This document shows, one piece after another, positions 15,668 through 22,205 of a stretch of 64,000 bases of DNA. The stretch lies in the NCBI RefSeq assembly GCF_039537265.1, contig NZ_BAABAE010000003.1:1178001-1242000 (forward strand), given 5' to 3'. Both the position numbers and the translations under genes were made by a program. Position 1 is the stretch's first letter. The number at the start of each line of letters is the position of its first letter. This DNA is from Terrimesophilobacter bigeumensis. Lineage in GTDB: Bacteria > Actinomycetota > Actinomycetes > Actinomycetales > Microbacteriaceae. Below the pieces are notes generated by a model that worked only from the letters and a program-made list of their open reading frames with translations, did not search any database and was not told the DNA's origin.

Positions 15668-17097
15668 TCCGCCTGCTGGTGAGGACCACGGATCTCCTGC
15701 TCCGGAAGCTCACCCACACGGCGAATCACCCTCGTGCGCGACTACCGGTGTACCTGGGACTCCTCGCGGGCGGGCTCGTGGCCAGCGGCTGGTTCACCAT
15801 CCGGAACTATGTCGACATGGTCGGCGCCCGTCCCGCCGAGCAGTTGTTCGCCGCGCTCATCGCGGTCGCGATCGGCTACGTGATGGCCGGCCCGGTGGTC
15901 CTGACCGCGGAGCTCACGAGGGACAGGTCAGGACGGTTCGAGGCGGCGCTCGCGCCTCTCCCGCTCACGCGGCAGAGCACGCACGTGCTCGTGTGGGGTC
16001 CGGTACTGCTCCTCATCGCGCTCATCCTGGTTCTCCTGCTCCCCCCGTCGATCGCCACCCTGCGGGGAGCGGGACTTCCCCTCATCGACGCGGTCTCCTA
16101 CGCGGGGGTCTCCCTTGCGCTCGGCACCGGGACCGCCGCGCTTTCGGTGCTTGTCGTCTCCCTGGTGCTGGCCGGAGGCAAGTGGAAGGTTGTCCGCGCC
16201 CCCGTGTGCTTTCTCGTCTGGGCGGCCATCATCGTGGTCCAGATCCTCGTCGCCGTGAACGTCCTGATGGGAGAGGACGTTCCGCTGCGATCCTGGCTGC
16301 TCGTCCCCGAGGTCCTTCGCGGCCTCAGTGAAGGCGCCGGCCTCGACCCGGTGATCGCGATCGCCGGCATCACCGTGAGCGTGATCATCGTCCTCGGCCT
16401 GTTCTTCATCTCCGGCGAGAGATTCCGCACCGTCTCCCACGGAAAGATCCTGGTGTCGTGGACGAGCCGCTTCCGGCGCAACCGCCTGGTCGGCGAGCTT
16501 CTCTACGCCCTGCGGGACGCCAACATCCTCGCGAACCTCATCACCTGCGCACTTCTCACCGGTGGAGCCCTGTACCTGGTCCACCGACTGCCGCAACAAA
16601 TGCACCATCAGCTGCTGCCGCTGGCGATGACCTTCATTCTGCTGTGCGCCGGGATACCGTCGCGGGGCCTCCGCGGCACCTTCCCGGGCCGGGTGACCCC
16701 GCAACAGGCGATGGGGATGACGGCCGGATCCTGGTTCGTCACCCAGAACGTCGTCTCGCTCGCGCTCTTCCTGCTCGTCGGCGCTCCAGCGGCATTCCTC
16801 CCCGGGGCGGCATCCGGATCGGCGGTCATGCTGCTGCTCGCGCTGGCCATCGCCGTCTTCACGTGCTCGACCGTCTCCGGATGGCTGCTCGTCGTGCGGA
16901 ACGAGAACTCGCTCGGACAGGTGCTGATCACGCTCGTCTACCTCGCGATCGGAGCCGGCGTCGCCGGATTCATGGTCGACCTGTGGAGTCGATCAGCCCC
17001 CATCGCGCTCGGCCTCGCCGTCGTGCTGTGGGCAGCCGGGTCGGCAGGCTCGCTCACGATGGAGCAGCGGCGCTGGCGTCAGAACCCTCGCGCTTAG
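15664..17097 (+). CDS. ABC transporter permease (about 12 TM)
   Basis: A 477-residue, very hydrophobic protein with about twelve TM segments grouped in two halves around a basic loop near SRFRRNRLVGELLYALRD (about 269-286). No extracellular substrate-binding motif is seen, consistent with an exporter. ATG 15664 overlaps the ATPase stop by 4 bp (ATGA). The last codons lie in a 19-bp sequence identical to the 3' end of rpsD (17091-17109 and 17158-17176), an unusual junction. Confidence 0.85.
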   Translation: MIRLLVRTTDLLLRKLTHTANHPRARLPVYLGLLAGGLVASGWFTIRNYVDMVGARPAEQLFAALIAVAIGYVMAGPVVLTAELTRDRSGRFEAALAPLPLTRQSTHVLVWGPVLLLIALILVLLLPPSIATLRGAGLPLIDAVSYAGVSLALGTGTAALSVLVVSLVLAGGKWKVVRAPVCFLVWAAIIVVQILVAVNVLMGEDVPLRSWLLVPEVLRGLSEGAGLDPVIAIAGITVSVIIVLGLFFISGERFRTVSHGKILVSWTSRFRRNRLVGELLYALRDANILANLITCALLTGGALYLVHRLPQQMHHQLLPLAMTFILLCAGIPSRGLRGTFPGRVTPQQAMGMTAGSWFVTQNVVSLALFLLVGAPAAFLPGAASGSAVMLLLALAIAVFTCSTVSGWLLVVRNENSLGQVLITLVYLAIGAGVAGFMVDLWSRSAPIALGLAVVLWAAGSAGSLTMEQRRWRQNPRA

Positions 17098-17176
17098 CGC
17101 GCCGCGTAGCAGCACGACCATGCGCCGCCGCCTCTGCGGCGCACCCGTACTCCGCGCCGCTTAGCGCGCCGCGTAG
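17091..17176. repeat. 19-bp direct repeat duplicating the rpsD 3' end
   Basis: CGCTTAGCGCGCCGCGTAG occurs at 17091-17109 and 17158-17176 (67-bp offset). The right copy is the rpsD C-terminal codons and stop on the minus strand; the left copy contains the permease stop. This looks like a duplicated insertion junction at the rpsD end, the kind left by recombination or site-specific insertion, though no integrase is present. Confidence 0.75.
17121..17143. terminator. GC-rich hairpin between convergent permease gene and rpsD
   Basis: TGCGCCGC (17121-17128) pairs perfectly with GCGGCGCA (17136-17143) across a 7-nt loop. There is no T-tract on either side, so if it terminates transcription it does so without the classical tail. 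It lies between the two copies of the 19-bp repeat. Confidence 0.5.
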
Positions 17177-17790
17177 TACTCGACGACGAGCTGGACTTCG
17201 CAGGTGATCGGAACCTCGGCGCGCTTCGGGCGGCGAACCAGTCGCGCCTGCAGCTTGTCGAGCTCGACCTCGAGGTAGGCGGGGACCTTCGGAAGCACCT
17301 CGGCGTGACCGCCGGCTGCCGCGACCTGGAAGGGCTCCATCTGCTCGCTCTTCGGGTGCACGTGGACGAGCTGGCCCGGCTTCACGCGGAACGAAGGGCG
17401 GTCGACGCGCTGGCCGTCCACCATGATGTGGCGGTGCACGATCTGCTGACGCGCCTGCGCGGTCGTGCGGGCGAAGCCTGCGCGGACGACGAGCGCGTCG
17501 AGACGCATCTCGAGGAGCTCGACGAGGTTCTCACCGGTCAGCCCCTGGGTGCGGCGCGCCTCCTGGAAGACGATCTTGAGCTGAGCCTCGCGGATGCCGT
17601 ACTGGGCGCGCAGGCGCTGCTTCTCGCGCAGACGCACGGCGTAGTCGCTGTCGGTCTTGCGGCGCGTACGGCCGTGCTCACCCGGTGCGTATGGACGCTT
17701 CTCGAGGTAACGGGCCGCCTTCGGCGTGAGCGGGATGCCCAGCGCGCGGGAGAGGCGGGTCTTGCTGCGGGTGCGTGACTTGGTAGACAC
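17161..17790 (-). CDS. rpsD: Small ribosomal subunit protein S4
   Basis: S4 is a primary 16S rRNA binder that nucleates 30S assembly. The 209-residue protein has the N-terminal region with APGEHGRTRR and the S4 RNA-binding domain (MRLDALVVRAGFARTTAQARQ and IMVDGQRVDRPSFRVKPGQ pieces). The start is GTG 17790 with AAAGGA upstream. It is monocistronic in appearance, with a 150- to 170-nt leader. The Cys-free zinc-independent form is seen: no CxxC is present near the N-terminus. Confidence 0.97.
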   Translation of the reverse strand: MSTKSRTRSKTRLSRALGIPLTPKAARYLEKRPYAPGEHGRTRRKTDSDYAVRLREKQRLRAQYGIREAQLKIVFQEARRTQGLTGENLVELLEMRLDALVVRAGFARTTAQARQQIVHRHIMVDGQRVDRPSFRVKPGQLVHVHPKSEQMEPFQVAAAGGHAEVLPKVPAYLEVELDKLQARLVRRPKRAEVPITCEVQLVVEYYAAR

Positions 17791-17872
17791 GGTTTCCTTT
17801 CGGTACTGAGATCATCGGTCTTCGGTTCGGGCGCCATGGCGCGTCCGAAATCAGGGAAGAGGGATGTGCCGT

Positions 17873-17900
17873 GGAAACCATCCGGCTAAAGGATGCTTCC
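17873..17900 (-). promoter_or_regulatory. Stem-loop in the rpsD leader
   Basis: On the minus strand GGAAGCATCC and GGATGGTTTCC form a stem of about ten pairs with one bulge around a TTTAGCC loop, about 85-110 nt upstream of the rpsD start. S4 autoregulates its own mRNA in other bacteria through leader structures; whether this hairpin serves that role is unknown. Confidence 0.4.
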
Positions 17901-17954
17901 TCCAGATTCGGGATCCGCTGCAGCCGTGCGCGGAAACCCCTGTCGGCGGAGTCA

Positions 17955-17960
17955 AGAATA
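17955..17960 (-). promoter_or_regulatory. Possible -10 element of rpsD
   Basis: TATTCT on the minus strand, about 165 nt upstream of the GTG start. Sequence 17-20 bp further upstream contains TTCGAC from a repeated unit, a weak -35 match. Tentative. Confidence 0.35.
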
Positions 17961-17967
17961 GCAGATC

Positions 17968-18000
17968 GCTGCCGGTCGAACGTTGCTGCCGGTCGAACGT
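17968..18000. repeat. Two 16-bp direct repeats upstream of rpsD
   Basis: GCTGCCGGTCGAACGT occurs at 17968-17983 and 17985-18000, a 17-bp period. They lie just upstream of the proposed rpsD -10 and next to the rarA stop. The tandem arrangement is suggestive of a regulator site or a recent duplication. Confidence 0.75.
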
Positions 18001-18016
18001 CACTGGCGGGCGAATA

Positions 18017-19348
18017 TCACCGGCCGCGGATGATGCGCCTCAGCTTCTCGAGGCGCGCTGAGACCTCGCGCTCGTTGCCGTGGTCGGTCGGTTCGTAGTA
18101 CACCGCACCCTTCAACTCATCCGGGGCATACTGCTGCTCGAGAACCCCGAGGTCCGCGTCGTGCGGGTAGCGGTAGCCCTTGCCGTGGCCGAGCTTCTTC
18201 GCACCGGCGTAGTGGGCGTCGCGCAGGTGAGCAGGTACGCGTCCGATCTTCCCGGCCCGCACATCCGCGATCGCCTGGTCGATGGCGAGGTAGGAGGCGT
18301 TCGACTTCGGCGCCGTCGCGAGGTAGACGACCGCCTCGGCGAGCGGGATGCGCCCCTCCGGCATCCCGATGAACTGCACGGCGTCCGCCGCTGCGACCGC
18401 GACGACGAGCGCCTGCGGGTCTGCCATCCCGACGTCCTCCGCGGCGAGCACGATGATGCGGCGGGCGATGAACCGGGGGTCCTCCCCCGCCTCGATCATG
18501 CGCGCGAGGTAGTGGATGGAGGCATCCACATCCGAGCCGCGCACCGACTTGATGAAGGCGCTGATGACGTCGTAGTGCTCATCGCCCTGACGGTCGTAGC
18601 GCAGGAGCGCCCGGTCGACCGCGATCGCCACCTGCTCCGCGGTGACGACGGGCGTGCCATCCTCGGCGCTCACGGATGCCGCAGCCGCCTCGAGGGCCGT
18701 GAGCGCTCGCCTGGCGTCGCCCGAGGCGAGCCGGACGATCGCCGCGCGCGCATCGGGATCCAGCTCGACCTTCCCGTCGAGGCCCCGCGGATCGGATACG
18801 GCGCGGTCGATCACGGCGCCGAGCTCGTCGTCGGTCAGCACTTCGAGGGTGAGCAGGAGCGAGCGGGACAGGAGGGGCGCGATGACCGAGAACGAGGGGT
18901 TCTCGGTTGTCGCCGCGACGAGGATCACCCAGCCGTTCTCGACGCCGGGCAGCAGGGCATCCTGCTGCGCCTTGGTGAACCGATGGATCTCGTCGAGGAA
19001 CAGCACGGTCGAGAGGCCGTAGAGGTCGCGCGACGAGAGTGCCTGCTGCATGACGTCGCGCACGTCCTTGACCCCGGCGGTCACCGCGGAAAGCTCCACG
19101 AACTTCCGCCCCGAGCTCTGGGCGATCGCCTTCGCGATCGTCGTCTTGCCGGTGCCGGGCGGACCCCAGAGGATGACGGAGGTTGCCCCCTGCTCCCCCG
19201 ACGCATCCGAAGCGAGCGTCCTGAGCGGCGAACCGGGCACGAGCAGGTGCTTCTGGCCCTCGAGCTCCTCGAGCGTTCTCGGGCGCATCCGCACGGCGAG
19301 CGGAGTCGCGCCGCTGCGCAGCCCCGGCTGGTCGACCATACTCGCCAT
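18017..19348 (-). CDS. rarA: Replication-associated recombination protein A (RarA/MgsA)
   Basis: An AAA+ clamp-loader-like ATPase that acts at stalled replication forks. 443 residues from ATG 19348 (ATG 19339 is an alternative). Walker A GPPGTGKT is at 62-69, Walker B FLDEIHRF at about 117-124, and the C-terminal tetramerisation region with RIPLAEAVVYLATAPKSN and a GYRYPHD stretch is complete. The frame stays open far upstream, but that extension is antisense to the cyclophilin and DUF349 genes and is not real. Confidence 0.95.
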   Translation of the reverse strand: MASMVDQPGLRSGATPLAVRMRPRTLEELEGQKHLLVPGSPLRTLASDASGEQGATSVILWGPPGTGKTTIAKAIAQSSGRKFVELSAVTAGVKDVRDVMQQALSSRDLYGLSTVLFLDEIHRFTKAQQDALLPGVENGWVILVAATTENPSFSVIAPLLSRSLLLTLEVLTDDELGAVIDRAVSDPRGLDGKVELDPDARAAIVRLASGDARRALTALEAAAASVSAEDGTPVVTAEQVAIAVDRALLRYDRQGDEHYDVISAFIKSVRGSDVDASIHYLARMIEAGEDPRFIARRIIVLAAEDVGMADPQALVVAVAAADAVQFIGMPEGRIPLAEAVVYLATAPKSNASYLAIDQAIADVRAGKIGRVPAHLRDAHYAGAKKLGHGKGYRYPHDADLGVLEQQYAPDELKGAVYYEPTDHGNEREVSARLEKLRRIIRGR

Positions 19349-19450
19349 GCTAGCCGTGGCGACCGTCGGCGCCGGACCTGCTGCGCCGGACCAGCGGCGC
19401 CGGGCAGGTAATGTACTTCTGGGCGATACCCCAGACCCCGAAGGAGCAAC

Positions 19451-20239
19451 GTGCCACCGAGCAAGAACGCCGAGCGCGAGGCGCGCGCGGCTCGCGAGAG
19501 ACTGCGCCGGTACTCCGCACGGCAATCCGTGCACGAGAGCCAGGTTCGCCGCCGCCGCCGCGACAACATCCTCGCGATCGGCGGGGTCGTCCTCGTGGCG
19601 GCGCTCGCCACGGTCACCCAGGTCGTCTACTTCACCGCTGGCCCCGGCGCGCCGCTCCCGGAGCCCTCTGTCACCTCCTCCCCCGATGCCACCACCGGCC
19701 AGAACATCGGCGACATCCCCGACCCCTCGACCGCGGAGGCTCGCGTCTGGGACGGGACTCTCACGCTCAATGACATCCCCCTCGGCATCGAACTCGACGG
19801 CGCCGCCGCACCGCAGGCCGTCGCCGCCTTCGTCCAGGAGGCCGCGGACGGCTACTTCGTCGACAAGACCTGCCACCGGCTGACGACCGGACCTGCCTAC
19901 CTGCTCCAATGCGGGTCCCTCGACGGAACGGGGGCGGGCGACCCGAGCTACATGTTCGGCCCGATCGAGAACGCCCCGGCCGACAACGTCTACCCCGCCG
20001 GGACCATCGCGCTCGCCCGGGCAGGCGGTGCCGCATACTCGCAGGGCCACCAGTTCTTCATCATGCTGCGGGACGGAACGATCCCGAGCGACTCCGCAGG
20101 CGGCTACACCGTGTTCGGGACCGTCACGAGCGGTCTCGACGCCCTCATCGCCGGGGTGGCGGATGCCGGCACGGAAGACGGCTCGGCAGACGGTCGGCCC
20201 GCCGTCGCCACGACCATCACCGCGGTGACGGTCCAGTAA
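19451..20239 (+). CDS. Membrane-anchored cyclophilin-type peptidyl-prolyl isomerase
   Basis: 262 residues from GTG 19451 with AAGGAG 5 nt upstream. A basic cytoplasmic N-terminus (1-37), one TM segment (about 38-62), a Pro/Ser/Thr linker, then a cyclophilin domain (about 95-262) with YFVDKTCHRL, GQHFF-like QGHQFFIML and GYTVFGTVTSGLD. The domain is outside the membrane and should help fold secreted proteins. It is divergent from rarA. Confidence 0.9.
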   Translation: MPPSKNAEREARAARERLRRYSARQSVHESQVRRRRRDNILAIGGVVLVAALATVTQVVYFTAGPGAPLPEPSVTSSPDATTGQNIGDIPDPSTAEARVWDGTLTLNDIPLGIELDGAAAPQAVAAFVQEAADGYFVDKTCHRLTTGPAYLLQCGSLDGTGAGDPSYMFGPIENAPADNVYPAGTIALARAGGAAYSQGHQFFIMLRDGTIPSDSAGGYTVFGTVTSGLDALIAGVADAGTEDGSADGRPAVATTITAVTVQ

Positions 20240-20335
20240 CGCCTTGCTCCTGCCCCCCGAACGGTGCAATAGGCTGGTGGACGGTCGGCGAGAGCGCCGG
20301 AGACGGCACACCCCTGAATCGGCAAGGTGAGACAG

Positions 20336-21562
20336 TTGGCGGAAAACCAGGCACCCTGGGGCCGGGTCGACGAGACGGGCACCGTCTTCGTCCGCACGGC
20401 AGACGGCGAGCGTTCGGTCGGGCAGTACCCGGACGGCACCCCGGAAGAGGCCCTGGCCTACTTCGAGCGGAAGTTCACCGAGCTCGCCGGTCAGGTGACC
20501 CTGCTCGAACAGAGGGTGAAGCGCGGCACGGCGGCGAGCGATGTCGCGAAGACGGTCGAGAACCTGAAATCGAGCATCGCCGAGGCGAATGCCGTGGGCG
20601 ACCTGGCCTCGCTTCAGGCGCGGCTCGACGCGCTCGGCGGCGCCGTCGGAGAGCTCACCGAGAAGCAGCAGGCCGAGGCGAAGGCAGCGGTCGCGACGGC
20701 ACTCGCTGAGCGCACCACCCTCGTCGAGGAGGTCGAGGCTCTCGCAGGGCAGGACCCCGCGAAGGCGCAGTGGAAACAGGTGAGCGCCGCCCTCGATGCA
20801 CTGTTCGACCGGTGGCAGAAGCACCAGCAGGACGGCCCGCGCCTCCCCAAGAGCGAAGGCAATGAGCTCTGGAAGCGGTTCCGTGCCGCGAGGACGACCA
20901 TCGAGACCCATCGCAAGGCGTTCTTCGCCGAGCTCGACACCGTGCACAAGGATGCGCGCATCCGCAAGCACGAACTCCTCGAGAAGGCGGAGGCACTCGC
21001 TCCCAAGGGCGTCGACGGCATCCCGGGCTACCGTGCACTCCTCGACGAATGGAAGCGTGCCGGGCGGGCCGGCAAGAAGTCGGATGACGCGCTGTGGGCG
21101 AAGTTCAAGGCCGCGGGCGATGTCCTCTACGCGGCCAAGGCGGAGCTCGACGCCCGGGACGAGGCCGAGTTCGGCGCGAACCTCGAGAAGAAGCTCGCCC
21201 TCCTCGACGAGGCGGAGCCCCTGCTCACCGAGACCGACCGCGGCGTTGCCCGGGAGAAGCTGCTGACGATCCAGCGACGCTGGGACGAGGTCGGCAAGGT
21301 CCCGCGCGACAAGGTGCGCACGGTCGAGGACCGCATGCGCAAGGTCGAGACAGCAGTGCGCAAGCTCGACGAGGAGCACTGGCAGCGCAACAATCCGGAG
21401 AAGAAGGCCCGCAGCGAGGGACTGGCGACACAGCTCGAGGAGGCCATCGCGAAGCTCGACCAGGAGCTCGCCGAGGCGAAGGCGAGCGGCGACGCCAAGA
21501 AGATCTCGGATGCGCAGGAGGCGCTCGACGCACGGAAGGCATGGCTCGCCGCGATCGGCTGA
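20336..21562 (+). CDS. DUF349 helical-repeat protein
   Basis: About 408 residues, mostly charged alpha-helix with several DUF349 repeats of roughly 70 residues containing W-K...L-W-x-K/R-F patterns (ELWKRFRAAR, ALWAKFKAAGD, QRRWDEVGKV). N-terminal AENQAPWGRVDETGTVFVRT matches the actinobacterial family. I prefer TTG 20336 because AAGGTGAG sits just upstream; GTG 20327 is an alternative three codons earlier. The molecular role is unknown. Confidence 0.88.
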   Translation: MAENQAPWGRVDETGTVFVRTADGERSVGQYPDGTPEEALAYFERKFTELAGQVTLLEQRVKRGTAASDVAKTVENLKSSIAEANAVGDLASLQARLDALGGAVGELTEKQQAEAKAAVATALAERTTLVEEVEALAGQDPAKAQWKQVSAALDALFDRWQKHQQDGPRLPKSEGNELWKRFRAARTTIETHRKAFFAELDTVHKDARIRKHELLEKAEALAPKGVDGIPGYRALLDEWKRAGRAGKKSDDALWAKFKAAGDVLYAAKAELDARDEAEFGANLEKKLALLDEAEPLLTETDRGVAREKLLTIQRRWDEVGKVPRDKVRTVEDRMRKVETAVRKLDEEHWQRNNPEKKARSEGLATQLEEAIAKLDQELAEAKASGDAKKISDAQEALDARKAWLAAIG

Positions 21563-21653
21563 TCCCGGCGCGTGGGTTGTCCACAAGCAGCCTTCCTCCA
21601 CAGATAGGTGTCGTCCGGCACCGCCCCGCATCCGCAGGCGCGATCATGGTGCC

Positions 21654-22205
21654 ATGCCACGCCTCTCTCCCGTTCTCGACCCGACCGACCTGCCGGAGGC
21701 CGAGCTGCGCGCCGCGATCCTCGATGGGGAACTGTTCGCGTTCCGCGACGGCTACTGCCCGATCGACGAGATCGAGGGTACGCGGCACCGGGCGATGACG
21801 CTCGCCAGGACGCTGCCACCGAAGGTCATCGTCGAACGCCGGACTGCGGCCTGGGTGCTCGGCCTCGGCCAGGCACCGCCCTCGCCGCTCGAGGCGTGTA
21901 CCGACATCGCCGCACGCACCCGCATAGCGCCGGTTTCCGGGCTCACCGTTCGCGAGGTCGTCATCGATCCGGATGAGTGCCTGACGATCGACGGCCTGCG
22001 CATCACGACCCCACTGCGAACGGCCATCGATCTGGCGCGCACCGAGGAGGCCTTCGGCGCACCGGAACGGGAACTCGTCGGCGGGCTCGCCCTCCTCGGC
22101 AGGTTCGGCTTCGAGGACTGTGTCGCCGCGATCGATGCGCGCCGGAACCTCCCGAACAAGCATCTGGCGATCGAGCGGCTCGCCGCCATCGAGCACGCGC
22201 TCTAG
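21654..22205 (+). CDS. AbiEi-like/DUF559-associated protein, no partner
   Basis: 183 residues with a central LTIDGLRITTPLRTAIDLART, typical of the many actinobacterial proteins labelled type IV toxin-antitoxin AbiEi-like. The C-terminal nuclease-like half seen in DUF559 relatives is missing, and no AbiEii-like toxin gene is adjacent. ATG 21654 is chosen at the start of family-like sequence. It is convergent with rel, and the two genes share a CTAG in which both stops lie. Confidence 0.6.
   Translation: MPRLSPVLDPTDLPEAELRAAILDGELFAFRDGYCPIDEIEGTRHRAMTLARTLPPKVIVERRTAAWVLGLGQAPPSPLEACTDIAARTRIAPVSGLTVREVVIDPDECLTIDGLRITTPLRTAIDLARTEEAFGAPERELVGGLALLGRFGFEDCVAAIDARRNLPNKHLAIERLAAIEHAL

Larger units (their letters stand above)
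12537..17097. other. Candidate peptide maturation and export cassette (RiPP-like)
   Basis: Seven genes in two divergent arms lie between the alaS operon and rpsD. Minus arm: two-TM protein, ICMT-family methyltransferase, 70-residue membrane protein. Plus arm: 67-residue Cys-containing membrane peptide, PqqD-like/M50 protease fusion, ABC ATPase and ABC permease, with GTGA and ATGA overlaps in the plus arm. A small peptide followed by a recognition-domain protease and its own exporter is the usual logic of ribosomally made, modified peptides. No known RiPP class matches the whole set. The product is inferred from context only. Confidence 0.6.

Noticed and set aside
17968..18000. LexA (SOS) box in the rpsD upstream repeats
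   Set aside because: The units contain TCGAACGT, but the spaced GTTCGA half that would complete a CGAAC-n4-GTTCG box is missing.
18017..21631. 1204-codon minus frame extending rarA upstream
   Set aside because: The extension beyond 19348 is antisense to the cyclophilin and DUF349 genes. RarA is complete from ATG 19348.
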